From: Nocardioides carbamazepini | GTDB taxonomy: Bacteria > Actinomycetota > Actinomycetes > Propionibacteriales > Nocardioidaceae | Assembly (NCBI RefSeq): GCF_024614185.1 | Contig: NZ_JAHTLF010000013.1 | Span: 1-64,000 of the forward strand | Direction of reading: 5' to 3' | Length of the DNA stretch: 64,000 nt | In this document: one piece after another, positions 25,386 to 35,428 of the stretch | Position numbering within the stretch: the stretch's first letter is position 1 | Layout of the letters: each line of letters opens with the position of its first letter | Notes under the pieces: generated by a model | Told to the model about the DNA's origin: nothing | Database searches by the model: none | Seen by the model: only the letters and a program-made list of their open reading frames with translations | Position numbers and translations under genes: made by a program

Positions 25386-26528
25386 TCAGCCGCCGGTGGT
25401 CTCGTCGACGTCCTCGAGCACCCCGACGCCTCCCCCGCAGAGCCCGTCGGTGTCGTCCAGCCAGCCGTCCGGAAGCACCACCCGGTTGCGCGGAGCGCCC
25501 TGCCGGCCCCGCGGCGCGCCCAGCTCGGAGGCCGGGAACGGCTCGGTCGGGTCGAGCGCGGCGAGCAGCCCGTCGAGGGCGGCCAGGGAGTCGACGAGAC
25601 CGAGCGAGCGGCGCAGCTCGCCGCCCGCTCGGAAGCCCTTGAGGTACCAGGTGACGTGCTTGCGGAACTCCTTGCAGCCCCGCTCCTCACCCATGTGCTC
25701 GCACAGCAGCTCGGCGTGGCGGCGCATCATCACCGTGACCTCGCCGAGGGTCGGGAGCGTCGTCACGCCGGGGCCGTCCGCCGAGAAGGCCGCCGCCAGG
25801 TCCCGGAACAGCCAGGGCCGGCCCAAGCAGCCGCGGCCGACGACGACGCCCGCGGCACCGGTCTCCTCGATCATCCGCAGCGCGTCGGCGGCCTCCCAGA
25901 TGTCACCGTTGCCGAGCACCGGGATGTCGACGTGGTCGACCAGCTCGGCGATGGCCGACCAGTCGGCCTGGCCGGAGTAGGCCTGCGCGACGGTGCGGCC
26001 GTGCAGCGCGATCGCGGCCACACCCGCCTCCTGGGCGATCCGGCCCGCGTCGAGGAAGGTGAGGTGGTCGTCGTCGAGGCCCTTGCGGGTCTTCATCGTC
26101 ACCGGCACGCCGTACGGCGCCGCGGCGGCCACCGCCTCCTCCAGGATCCGGCCCAGCAGGTTGCGCTTCCACGGCAGGGCGCCGCCACCGCCCTTGCGGG
26201 TGACCTTGGGCACCGGGCAGCCGAAGTTGAGGTCGACGTGCGCGACGGCGTACTCCTCGCACAGGATCCGGGTCGCCTTGCCGACATAGACCGGGTCGGT
26301 GCCGTAGAGCTGGACCGAGCGGACCTTCTCGGCCTCGTCGAACACCAGCATGCGGCGGGTGGTCTCGTCGCCCTCGACCAGCCCCCGGCTGGTGATCATC
26401 TCGCAGACGTAGAGACCGGCGCCGTGCTCGGCACACAGCCGGCGGTACGCGGCGTTGGTGATGCCGGCCATCGGCGCGAGGACGACCGGCGTGGGCACCT
26501 CGAGGGAGCCCAGACGCAGCCCGGTCAC
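25386..26528 (-). CDS. dusB: tRNA-dihydrouridine synthase
   Basis: Reduces uridine to dihydrouridine in tRNA D-loops using FMN and NADPH. The 380-residue TIM-barrel protein has VLAPMAGITNAAYR, the catalytic-Cys motif LNFGCPVPKV, KTRKG, HGRT and NGDIW, then a helical domain. It is longer than minimal Dus enzymes because of the C-terminal domain usual in actinobacterial DusB. Its start overlaps the lipoprotein stop by 4 bp in a glyS-lipoprotein-dusB operon. Confidence 0.95.
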   Translation of the reverse strand: MTGLRLGSLEVPTPVVLAPMAGITNAAYRRLCAEHGAGLYVCEMITSRGLVEGDETTRRMLVFDEAEKVRSVQLYGTDPVYVGKATRILCEEYAVAHVDLNFGCPVPKVTRKGGGGALPWKRNLLGRILEEAVAAAAPYGVPVTMKTRKGLDDDHLTFLDAGRIAQEAGVAAIALHGRTVAQAYSGQADWSAIAELVDHVDIPVLGNGDIWEAADALRMIEETGAAGVVVGRGCLGRPWLFRDLAAAFSADGPGVTTLPTLGEVTVMMRRHAELLCEHMGEERGCKEFRKHVTWYLKGFRAGGELRRSLGLVDSLAALDGLLAALDPTEPFPASELGAPRGRQGAPRNRVVLPDGWLDDTDGLCGGGVGVLEDVDETTGG

Positions 26529-27255
26529 GACGCGTCTCCGGACGGCGTCGCCGACGCCGTCTCCGACGTCCCCTCCTGCGCCTTCTCGTCCTTCCTGCCC
26601 TTCTTCCCGGGCTTGTCGACCGGGCTCAGCTCACCGCTCCAGCTGACCGCGTCCAGACCGCCGAACGGCGAGAAGGAGACCCGTTCCAGGGCCCGGGTCG
26701 GCGCGATGAAGTAGACCTGGCACAGCTGGGCGGTCGCGCCGGCGGCGAAGGGCGTGGGCAGCGGGTCGCCTGAGCACACCGGGAGCTGGTCGGCGCCGTA
26801 GTAGTTGGGCGCCTCGAGGGTGGTGCCGTCGTCGCCCCACAGGACGTTGTCGAGACGCATCCCGCCGAGGTCGACGTCACCGACGTTGGTGACCTCGACG
26901 CGCGCGAAGTAGGGCGTGCGCGCGGCCGTCGTGCCGTCGATCTCCCAGCCCGCGAAGGACTCCTGGAACGAGGTGCGCTCGATCCGCCGCACGCTCACCG
27001 CGAGGACGCCGACCTCGTCCTGGCGCCGCTGGAAGGCCACGACGCCCTCCTCCCCGAGCCCGAGCGCGGTGCCCGGCTCGGTGAGGGTGACGTCGTCGGG
27101 CACGGGCAGGTAGGCCTCCGGTGCCGCGCCGGTCGCCGAGGGAGTCGGCGTCGCCTGCTTCTTCGCGTCCTCGCCGTCGTCGGAGCCGCACCCGGCCAGC
27201 GCCGTGAGCGCGAGGCCCGCGGCGATCACCGGCCGGGTCGCCCGAAGGACGGCAC

Positions 27256-27262
<7 letters not shown>
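26525..27262 (-). CDS. Lipoprotein between glyS and dusB
   Basis: A 245-residue lipoprotein with lipobox LAGC (Cys at about 25), a Thr/Pro linker and a beta-rich domain ([26 protein letters not shown]) resembling DUF4352-type immunoglobulin-like lipoproteins. A charged, low-complexity tail follows. It overlaps glyS by 7 bp and dusB by 4 bp, so it is cotranscribed with translation genes although its own role is unknown. Confidence 0.8.
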
Positions 27263-28653
<1,391 letters not shown>

Positions 28654-28722
28654 TGGGGTTCCTTATGGGACGAGCCCGGCTGGCTGCCGAGCGGGTTTGT
28701 GAGCTGACTCGCGAGCAAGCAC

Positions 28723-29037
28723 CTAGGTTACGCGAGACTCCGCCACGTTGAGGACCGCACCGGGCTCCACCACCTCGTAGGCGCCGGGCTCGTCGATCGC
28801 CCGGCTCAGCACGGGGACGCCGTGCAGCTTGAGGTCGTACGCCGACAGGGCGCGCCGGTACGCCCCGACGTTGACCCAGTGCGTGGTCAGTGTCCACAGG
28901 TCCGGGTCGTCGACGTTGCGCCCGACCCAGCCACTGACATACCCGGTCTGCTCGGCCAGCAGGCCGTGGACGAGCTCGAGGTCGGCGCGGAGGCCGGCCG
29001 GGTCCTCCCCTGCACGGAAGCGGTTGACGACGAGCAC
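28723..29037 (-). CDS. Small antibiotic-biosynthesis-monooxygenase-like protein
   Basis: A 104-residue ferredoxin-like-fold protein, judged from the layout of MLVVNRFRAGED, LEQTGYVSG-like LLAEQTGYVSGWVGRN and WTLTTHWVNVGAYRRAL, which resemble the ABM family. Members include haem-degrading and quinone monooxygenases and many of unknown role. TAGAGT ends 6 nt before the GTG, indicating a leaderless mRNA. It diverges from the zinc-transport operon. Confidence 0.7.
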   Translation of the reverse strand: MLVVNRFRAGEDPAGLRADLELVHGLLAEQTGYVSGWVGRNVDDPDLWTLTTHWVNVGAYRRALSAYDLKLHGVPVLSRAIDEPGAYEVVEPGAVLNVAESRVT

Positions 29038-29043
29038 GTCCGC

Positions 29044-29049
29044 ACTCTA
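29044..29049 (-). promoter_or_regulatory. -10 box of a leaderless promoter (ABM-like gene)
   Basis: TAGAGT on the minus strand, followed by GCGGAC (6 nt) and the GTG start at 29037. Confidence 0.55.
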
Positions 29050-29082
29050 CGCAGCGTCCTCGTGCCGCGGCGCGTCGGCGAC

Positions 29083-29119
29083 TTGACCTGGACTCCGGGG
29101 TACTTGAGAATGATTCTCA
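29083..29119 (+). promoter_or_regulatory. znuA promoter with overlapping Zur-like box
   Basis: A -35 TTGACC (29083-29088), a 17-bp spacer and a -10 GAGAAT (29106-29111) put the start at or near the ATG at 29119. The near-palindrome TGAGAATGATTCTCA (29105-29119) covers the -10 and start site and closely resembles actinobacterial Zur boxes of the TGAAAATGATTTTCA type. Zinc-bound Zur should block transcription. Confidence 0.7.
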
Positions 29120-30102
29120 TGCGCTTGACACCCCGTCCCCTCGCCCTCTCCGCCCTCGCTCTTCTCGCGCCGTTCGCGACCGCCTGCTCGGCCTTCAGCG
29201 ACGACGGCGGCGGGAACGCCGGCAACGGCGAGGTCACCGTGGCGGCGGCGTTCTATCCCCTGGCCTATGTCGCCGAGCGGGTCGCCGCGGGCACGGACAC
29301 CGAGGTCACCCTGCTCACCCAGCCCGGCACCGAGCCGCACGACCTCGAGCTCACCGTGAAGGAGACCGCCGACCTCGCCGGGGCCGACCTCGTCGTCTAC
29401 GAGTCGCAGTTCCAGCCGGCCGTGGACGACGCGGTCGAGCAGAACGCCTCCGGCGCGATCCTCGACGCGGCGACGGTGGTCGACCTGATCCCGTTCGAGG
29501 AGTCCGCCGAGGAGCACGAGGAGCACGGAGAGCACGAGGAGGAGGGCGAGGAGCACGCCGAGGAGGGCGAGGACCACGAGCACGGCGACGTCGACCCGCA
29601 CTTCTGGCAGGACCCGCTCCGGGTCGCCGACCTGGCCGACGCCGTCGCCGACGAGCTGGCCGAGGTCGACAGCGCCCACGCCGACCGGTACCGCTCGAAC
29701 GCCGAGGCGCTGCGCGCGGACCTGACCACGCTCGACGAGGAGTACGCCGCTGGCCTGGCCCAGTGCGAGCGTGACACCATCGTGGTGTCCCACGACGCGT
29801 TCGGCTACCTGGAGAAGTACGGCCTGCACGTCGCCTCCATCGTGGGGCTCTCCCCCGACGCCGAGCCCACGGGCGCCGCGCTCGGGGAGCTGCAGGAACT
29901 GATCCGGACGGAAGGCATCACCACGGTGTTCAGCGAGCCGCTCAAGCCGGCGCTCGGCGAGAACTTCGCCGACGACCTCGGACTGACCAACGGGGTCCTC
30001 GATCCCGTCGAGGGACTCACCGACGCCACCACCGACGAGGACTACCTGACGCTCATGCAGGCCAACCTCGGGGCCATCGTCGCCGCCAACGGCTGCCGAT
30101 GA
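29119..30102 (+). CDS. znuA: Zinc ABC transporter substrate-binding lipoprotein
   Basis: A 327-residue cluster A-I metal-binding protein that captures zinc (possibly manganese) outside the membrane. The signal peptide ends in a weak lipobox (ATAC, Cys23). Metal ligands fit TEPHDLELT, a His/Glu-rich loop (about 132-155, EEHEEHGEHEEEG), DPHFWQDP and SHDAFGYL. The loop is typical of zinc members. I chose the ATG at 29119 over one three codons upstream because promoter spacing makes it leaderless and no Shine-Dalgarno exists. Confidence 0.9.
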   Translation: MRLTPRPLALSALALLAPFATACSAFSDDGGGNAGNGEVTVAAAFYPLAYVAERVAAGTDTEVTLLTQPGTEPHDLELTVKETADLAGADLVVYESQFQPAVDDAVEQNASGAILDAATVVDLIPFEESAEEHEEHGEHEEEGEEHAEEGEDHEHGDVDPHFWQDPLRVADLADAVADELAEVDSAHADRYRSNAEALRADLTTLDEEYAAGLAQCERDTIVVSHDAFGYLEKYGLHVASIVGLSPDAEPTGAALGELQELIRTEGITTVFSEPLKPALGENFADDLGLTNGVLDPVEGLTDATTDEDYLTLMQANLGAIVAANGCR

Positions 30103-30905
30103 CGGACTCGGTCGCGGTCGAGGTCGAGGACGTCAGCGTCGCCCTCGGTGGACGCCCCGTGCTGCGCGGCATCGACCTGGCCGTCCACCCCGGCGACTTC
30201 ATGGCGCTGATGGGCGCCAACGGCTCCGGCAAGTCCACGCTCGTGCGGGCCATGGTCGGACTGCGTCCGCTCGTCGGCGGCCGGGTGCGGCTGTTCGGGA
30301 CGCCCTTGGACGAGTACGACGACTGGTGCCGCATCGGGTACGTGCCCCAGCGCGCCACCGCCGGATCGGGCATCCCCGCCTCCGTGTGGGAGGTCGTGGC
30401 GGCCGGCCGGCTGACCCGGCGCCGTCTGCTCCGGCCGCTGTCGAGGGCGGACCGGGCCGTGATCGACGACGCGCTCGAGGTGGTCGGACTGGCCGACCGG
30501 CGACGCGACGCGGTCACCAACCTGTCGGGCGGCCAGCAGCAGCGGGTGCTCATCGCCCGTGCCCTGGCCGGTGAGCCGGAGCTGTTCTTCCTCGACGAGC
30601 CCACCGCCGGGGTCGACCTGCCCAACCAGCAGGTGCTGGCCGACACGCTCGGACAGCTCAAGGAGCGCGGCGCGACGATCGTGCTCGTCGCCCACGAGCT
30701 CGGGCCGCTCGCGCCGCTCGTCGATCGGGCCGTCGTCCTCCGCGACGGGCGGGTGGCCTACGACGGCGCCGCGCTGCTCGACCACGAGGTGCACCAGCCG
30801 TGGTTCGCCGAGCCGCACACGCACCACCATCACCACGAGCGCCCCGCCGCGGACCATGTGCCGCAGGTGTCCTCCCCCGTCGACCGTCCGCGAGGTGAGG
30901 GCTGA
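30099..30905 (+). CDS. znuC: Zinc ABC transporter ATPase
   Basis: A 268-residue ATPase with Walker A GANGSGKST, signature LSGGQQQR, Walker B LFFLDEPT and switch His in VAHELG. The C-terminal extension contains HTHHHHHERP, a His cluster that could bind zinc in the cytoplasm; most ZnuC-type ATPases lack one this dense. It overlaps znuA by 4 bp and the permease gene by 1 bp. Confidence 0.92.
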   Translation: MTDSVAVEVEDVSVALGGRPVLRGIDLAVHPGDFMALMGANGSGKSTLVRAMVGLRPLVGGRVRLFGTPLDEYDDWCRIGYVPQRATAGSGIPASVWEVVAAGRLTRRRLLRPLSRADRAVIDDALEVVGLADRRRDAVTNLSGGQQQRVLIARALAGEPELFFLDEPTAGVDLPNQQVLADTLGQLKERGATIVLVAHELGPLAPLVDRAVVLRDGRVAYDGAALLDHEVHQPWFAEPHTHHHHHERPAADHVPQVSSPVDRPRGEG

Positions 30906-31912
30906 TGTCCCCCGTCGAGCTGTTCAGCCAGCCGTTCATGCAGCGCGCCCTCATCGCCGCCCTGCTCACCGGGCTCGCCGCCCCCGCGATCGGCACCTTC
31001 CTCGTCCAGCGGCGGCTCGCCCTGATGGGCGACGGGATCGGACATGTCGCGGTCACCGGCGTCGCGCTCGGTCTGGCGACGCAGACGTCGCCGCTGTGGA
31101 CGGCCGTGCTGGTGGCCGTGCTCGGCGCCGTACTGATCGAGATCATCCGCGAGCGCGGTCAGACCAACGGCGACGTCGCGCTCGCCCTGCTCTTCTACGG
31201 CGGTCTCGCCGGCGGCATCTTCATCAGCGGGCTCGCCGGGGAGAGCGCCGCTGCCCTGAACCGCTATCTCTTCGGCTCGCTGACCACCATCTCACCGCAG
31301 GACGTGCTGGTGACCATGGTGCTCGCCATCGCGGTCGTCGGCCTGTGTGTCGGGCTCGCGCCCCAGCTGTTCGCGGTCGCCCAGGACCAGGAGTTCGCCC
31401 GGGTCGCCGGGCTGCGGGTGCGCACCTACAACGTGCTCGTCGCGGTCCTCGCGGCCGTCAGCGTCACCGTCGCGATGCGCACCGTCGGCCTCCTGCTCGT
31501 CTCCGCGCTGATGGTCGTCCCCGTCGCCACCGCTCAGCAGCTCACCCGCTCCTTCCGCACGACTCTCGGAGCCGCGATGGTGCTCGGCACCCTCGCCTCG
31601 GTCGGCGGACTGGTCGCGGCCACGTTCGCGTCGTACGAGGTGACCGTGGCGCCGGGCCCGACCATCGTCCTGCTCGCCCTCGCCGGGTACGCCGTCGCCT
31701 GGCCGATCGGGATCTGGCTGCGCCACCGGGCCCGCCTGCGCGAGCCCTTCGCCTCCGGGCAGGCCGCGCCCGAGCACGACGCCTGCGGAGAGCATCCGCA
31801 CGCCCACGGCCCGGGCTGCGGGCACCTCGCAGTGCCCCACGACGACCACGTCGACTACGTCCACGACGGGCATCGCCACGCCGTCCACGGCGCCCACTAC
31901 GACGAGCACTGA
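30905..31912 (+). CDS. znuB: Zinc ABC transporter permease with His-rich tail
   Basis: A 335-residue ABC-3 family permease with about eight helices between 15 and 270 (for example RRLALMGDGIGHVAVTGVAL and TVGLLLVSALMVVPVATAQ). The last 50 residues are His-rich: CGEHPHAHGPGCGH, then HDDHVDYVHDGHRHAVHGAH. Similar Asp-His-Val-Asp-Tyr segments occur in actinobacterial small zinc-binding proteins, so the tail looks like a fused zinc-binding module. Confidence 0.9.
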   Translation: MSPVELFSQPFMQRALIAALLTGLAAPAIGTFLVQRRLALMGDGIGHVAVTGVALGLATQTSPLWTAVLVAVLGAVLIEIIRERGQTNGDVALALLFYGGLAGGIFISGLAGESAAALNRYLFGSLTTISPQDVLVTMVLAIAVVGLCVGLAPQLFAVAQDQEFARVAGLRVRTYNVLVAVLAAVSVTVAMRTVGLLLVSALMVVPVATAQQLTRSFRTTLGAAMVLGTLASVGGLVAATFASYEVTVAPGPTIVLLALAGYAVAWPIGIWLRHRARLREPFASGQAAPEHDACGEHPHAHGPGCGHLAVPHDDHVDYVHDGHRHAVHGAHYDEH

Positions 31913-31922
31913 GCCCGAGGGG

Positions 31923-32783
31923 CTACTTGACCCACTGCAGCGACGCGTCCCGGGCGGCCTCGATCTGCGATCCCGTCTGACGGCGGGCCATCCGCCGGAG
32001 CAGGACCGGGGTGACCAGCGCACCGACGACCGCCCAGCCACCCAGCACGGCGACCGTCTCCCAGGTCCGCCACGATCCCCCGATCTCGGCGTCGGCGGCG
32101 GAGTCCGGGAGGAAGGCCGAGCGCATGCCCAGGCCGAGCCAGTAGACCGGGAAGCACTGGACGACGACCTCCGCCCAGTCCCAGAGCCGCTGCAGGGGGT
32201 AGAAGATCCCCGACGTGCCGGCCAGCAGCATGACCGGCAGCATGCCCCAGGTGCCGACCTTCTGGCTGCTCGGCACCAGGGCGCCGATCGCCATCCCGAA
32301 CGGCATCGTCGCCAGGACGCCCAGCACGATCACCCAGGTGACCGTGAGCCAGCCCGACGGATGGTCCATGAGGTCGTCGAAGAGCAGGAAGCTCGGCACC
32401 AGGATGACCACCATCTGGGGCACCAGCGACAGCGACTGGAACGTCAGCTGGCCGGCGAAGTAGCCCTTGAGCCCGTGCGGCACCGCCTTGTGGCGCAGCA
32501 GCGTGCCGTCCTCCTTCTCCATCGCCAGCGCGTACGCCGGCCCGATCACGGCTCCGAACGCGATCAGCAGGCCCAGGATGCTGGGCAGGGTGACCGAGGG
32601 CAGCAGCAGGCCGGTGCCCTCGACCTCGGAGTCGCGGCGCAGGTAGAGGTAGCCGACGGCCGCCAGCGCCGTGAAGATGTAGAAGCCCTGGTCCTGGGTG
32701 CTCCGGACGCTCTTGCCGAACTCGCCCAGTCCGCGCCGCACGCCGATTCCGACCGCGTGCATCACCGGGTTGGTCGCGCTCAT
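31923..32783 (-). CDS. ABC-2 type transporter permease
   Basis: A 286-residue permease with about six helices and the ABC-2 features FGAVIGPAYALAMEKEDGTLLR and LAGTSGIFYPLQRL. It overlaps its ATPase gene by 4 bp. Such pairs export drugs, lipids or polymers. The operon ends 11 bp from the convergent zinc permease gene. Confidence 0.9.
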   Translation of the reverse strand: MSATNPVMHAVGIGVRRGLGEFGKSVRSTQDQGFYIFTALAAVGYLYLRRDSEVEGTGLLLPSVTLPSILGLLIAFGAVIGPAYALAMEKEDGTLLRHKAVPHGLKGYFAGQLTFQSLSLVPQMVVILVPSFLLFDDLMDHPSGWLTVTWVIVLGVLATMPFGMAIGALVPSSQKVGTWGMLPVMLLAGTSGIFYPLQRLWDWAEVVVQCFPVYWLGLGMRSAFLPDSAADAEIGGSWRTWETVAVLGGWAVVGALVTPVLLRRMARRQTGSQIEAARDASLQWVK

Positions 32784-33772
32784 CGGCTCGGCTCCTGATC
32801 GAGTTCGGTGGCGGGCTGCCCCGATGCGCCGGCGAAGAGCCGGGCCGCGGCGTCGGCGTGGCCGGCCTCGTGCTGCTGCACCAGCGCGATGTAGGTGTCC
32901 TCGAGTCGGGAGGGCCGGACCTCGAGGTCACGGATCTCGTCCCCGTGGACGGCGAACAGGTCCCGCGCGAACGCCGTGCCGTCGGCCACGCGCTCGGCGA
33001 AGACCTCCTCGCCCCGGCGCCAGCGGACCTCCGTCTCCCCCGCCACCCGACGGGCGAGCCCGTCGGCGGTGTCGTCGGCGACGATCCGGCCACCGGCCAG
33101 GACCAGCATCCGGCTGGCGAGCCGCTCCGCCTCGTCGAGATCGTGGGTGGTGAGCAGGATGGTGGTGCCGTCGACCGCGGAGAGCCGGCGGATCAGGTCG
33201 TGGAACTCACGCCGCGCCTGCGGGTCGAAGCCCGCCGTGGGCTCGTCGAGGAAGAGCACCTCGGGCCGGCCCACGATCCCGATCGCGACGTCGAGGCGAC
33301 GCCGCTGGCCTCCCGAGAGGGTGTTGATCTTCTGGTCGGCCAGCCGGGACAGCCCGACGGTCTCCAGCAGGTCATCGGTGTCGTGCGGCCGCGCCCGCTC
33401 CGGGGTGCTGTAGGGGCGGTAGTACTCGCCCAGCTGCGCGAGGAGCTGCCGGGGCGTCCAGCGCGGGTGGTCGCGCCACGACTGGAGGACGACGCCGGTG
33501 CGCGCCCGCCAGTCCTCGGACGCCGCCGCGGGGTCCTCCCCCAGCACGACGGCCTCGCCGGCGGACCGGATCCGGAAGCCCTCCAGGATCTCGATCGTCG
33601 TGGTCTTGCCGGCGCCGTTGGGGCCCAGCAGGCAGACCACCTCACCGGCACGGATCTCGAAGTCGACGCCGGACAGCACGTCCTTGTCGCCGTACCGCAT
33701 GCGCAGGTCCCGGGTCTCGACCACGACGTCGTCCACGGTTTCCACGCTAGGTGCTCGCCGCGGGGCCGGCAT
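32780..33772 (-). CDS. ABC-2 type exporter ATPase (DrrA-like)
   Basis: A 330-residue ATPase with Walker A GPNGAGKTT, signature LSGGQRRR, Walker B VLFLDEPTAGFDP and switch THDLDEAE, plus the C-terminal extension (about 240-330) of DrrA-like exporters. The ATG lacks a Shine-Dalgarno; a GTG ten codons in (VETVDD) preceded by GGCGAG is an alternative start. The 5' side carries a 9-bp hairpin. Confidence 0.9.
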   Translation of the reverse strand: MPAPRRAPSVETVDDVVVETRDLRMRYGDKDVLSGVDFEIRAGEVVCLLGPNGAGKTTTIEILEGFRIRSAGEAVVLGEDPAAASEDWRARTGVVLQSWRDHPRWTPRQLLAQLGEYYRPYSTPERARPHDTDDLLETVGLSRLADQKINTLSGGQRRRLDVAIGIVGRPEVLFLDEPTAGFDPQARREFHDLIRRLSAVDGTTILLTTHDLDEAERLASRMLVLAGGRIVADDTADGLARRVAGETEVRWRRGEEVFAERVADGTAFARDLFAVHGDEIRDLEVRPSRLEDTYIALVQQHEAGHADAAARLFAGASGQPATELDQEPSR

Positions 33773-33777
33773 CGGAC

Positions 33778-33814
33778 TTTGGTCGGTGGTGCGTGGCCCC
33801 GGACCCCGACCAAA
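33778..33814. promoter_or_regulatory. Inverted repeat upstream of the ABC-2 ATPase
   Basis: TTTGGTCGG (33778-33786) and CCGACCAAA (33806-33814) pair around a 19-nt loop, just upstream of the exporter ATG and beyond the uppS stop. The loop length suits a repressor operator better than a terminator. Confidence 0.45.
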
Positions 33815-33848
33815 GGACCGGGCGACGGACCGGGCGAAGGACCGGGCG
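33815..33848. repeat. 12-bp tandem repeat beside uppS
   Basis: GGACCGGGCGA occurs at 33815, 33827 and (one base short) 33839, a 12-bp period, just before the uppS stop region. Function unknown. Confidence 0.8.
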
Positions 33849-33850
33849 CG

Positions 33851-34663
33851 TCAGGCGCTGCCGTAGCGGCGGTCCCGGCGGGCGTACTCGTCGATCGCCG
33901 CCCACAGGTGACGGCGGTCGACGTCGGGCCAGAGGACGTCGGAGAAGACGAACTCGGAGTACGCCGCCTGGTACAGCATGAAGTTGGACAGCCGCTGCTC
34001 GCCGGACGTGCGCCAGACCAGGTCGGCGTCGGGGAGCTCGGGGACGTAGAGGTAGCGGCCGAGGGTGCGCTCGTCGACCTTGTCGGGGTTGACCTTCCCC
34101 GCAGCGACGTCGCGGGCGAGGGCCTTGGCCGCGTCGCCGAGCTCGGAGCGGCCGCCGTAGTTGACGCACATGGTGAGCGTCAGGACGTCGTTGTGCCGGG
34201 TCAGCTCCTCGGCGACCTGCAGCTCGGAGATGACCGACTTCCACAGCCGCGGCGCGCGCCCGGCCCAGCGGACCCGGACACCGAGCTCGTGCATCTCGTC
34301 GCGGCGGCGGCGGATGACGTCGCGGTTGAAGCCCATCAGGAACTTCACCTCGTCCGCGCTGCGCGACCAGTTCTCCGTGGAGAAGGCGTACGCCGAGACG
34401 GCCTTCACACCGATCTCGATCGCGCCCTCGACGACGTCGAACAGGCTGGACTCGCCCTCCTCGTGGCCCTTCGTGCGCGGCAGCCCGCGCTCGTTGGCCC
34501 ACCGGCCGTTGCCGTCCATCACGATCGCCACATGGCGCGGGACCAGCTCGGCGGGGAGCGCCGGCGGCCGCTCGCCCGACGGGTGCGGCGTGGGCGGGCG
34601 GACCGGGCCACGCGCGGCAGCGGCCGCCGCGGCGGCACGGGTACGACGGGAGGAGCGGGTCAC
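33851..34663 (-). CDS. uppS: Isoprenyl (undecaprenyl) diphosphate synthase
   Basis: Condenses isopentenyl diphosphate into the long cis-polyprenyl diphosphate carrier for cell-wall synthesis. The 270-residue protein has HVAIVMDGNGRWA with the catalytic Asp, AFSTENW, the RTSGEQRLSNF motif and the C-terminal FVFSDVLWPD. An Ala/Arg-rich N-terminal extension of about 40 residues precedes the core. It starts 12 bp after the recO stop, so the two are cotranscribed. Confidence 0.96.
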   Translation of the reverse strand: MTRSSRRTRAAAAAAAARGPVRPPTPHPSGERPPALPAELVPRHVAIVMDGNGRWANERGLPRTKGHEEGESSLFDVVEGAIEIGVKAVSAYAFSTENWSRSADEVKFLMGFNRDVIRRRRDEMHELGVRVRWAGRAPRLWKSVISELQVAEELTRHNDVLTLTMCVNYGGRSELGDAAKALARDVAAGKVNPDKVDERTLGRYLYVPELPDADLVWRTSGEQRLSNFMLYQAAYSEFVFSDVLWPDVDRRHLWAAIDEYARRDRRYGSA

Positions 34664-34675
34664 GGCGCCAGTCTG

Positions 34676-35428
34676 TCAGCGCTCGACATACGCGAGCGAC
34701 CGGAGCCCCCGCTCCAGCTGCCACTGCACGAACGCGGCGATCAGACCGCTGGCCTCACGGACATGACGCGGGTCGGCGGCCTCGACGACCGGCCAGTCGC
34801 CCGCGAGCAGGCCCCCGAGCAGGGTCAGGGTCTCCGGCGCCGGAGTGGCGGAGCCGGGGATCCGGCAGGTGGAGCAGAGCACGCCGCCCATCGACGGGTT
34901 GAACCAGCGGTGGTGGCCGAGCTCACCGGTCACCGTGACGGGCGGGCGGGCGCAGTGGGCGCAGTCGACGAAGGCCGGGGCGTACCCGGCGATGGCCAGG
35001 GCACGCAGCAGGTAGGAGTCGAGGACGTGGCACGGATTGCGCGCGCCCGCCGCCATCGCGTTGAGCCCTCCGAGCAGCAGCGCGAACTGCTGGCGCGCGG
35101 GCTCGCGCTCCTCGACGACCAGCCGCTCGGCGGTCTCGAGCATCGCGGTGCCCGCGGTGTAGCGGTCGTAGTCGGCGCCCAGCGGGGCGGCGTACGCAGC
35201 CCGGGTCTCGGCCTGGGTGATCGTGTCGAGGTTGCGACCCTCAGCGAGCTGGAGGTCGACGTGGGTGAACGGCTCGAGTCGCGACCCCCACCGCGACGTC
35301 GTCCGGCGCACCCCCTTGGCCACCGCGCGGACCACGCCGTTGTCACGGGTCAGCAGCGTGACGATGCGGTCCGCCTCACCCAGCTTGCGGGTGCGCAGGA
35401 CGATCGCCTCGTCACGGTAGAGCGGCAC
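34676..35428 (-). CDS. recO: DNA repair protein RecO
   Basis: Loads RecA at gaps with RecF and RecR. The 250-residue product has the OB-fold start VPLYRDEAIVLRTRKLGEADRI and a helical domain with a Cys4 zinc site (CAHC near 163 and CSTC near 195). The GTG start fits the family N-terminus exactly; the open frame continues about 300 codons upstream with non-protein composition. Confidence 0.95.
   Translation of the reverse strand: MPLYRDEAIVLRTRKLGEADRIVTLLTRDNGVVRAVAKGVRRTTSRWGSRLEPFTHVDLQLAEGRNLDTITQAETRAAYAAPLGADYDRYTAGTAMLETAERLVVEEREPARQQFALLLGGLNAMAAGARNPCHVLDSYLLRALAIAGYAPAFVDCAHCARPPVTVTGELGHHRWFNPSMGGVLCSTCRIPGSATPAPETLTLLGGLLAGDWPVVEAADPRHVREASGLIAAFVQWQLERGLRSLAYVER

Noticed and set aside
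28654..28722. T-box leader of glyS (and of tyrS at 1732-1846)
   Set aside because: No specifier loop, T-box core or terminator/antiterminator was seen, and the regions are too short.
33815..33848. CRISPR-like short repeats
   Set aside because: Tandem 12-bp units without spacers and no cas genes; likewise for the repeats at 10691, 17433 and 57069.
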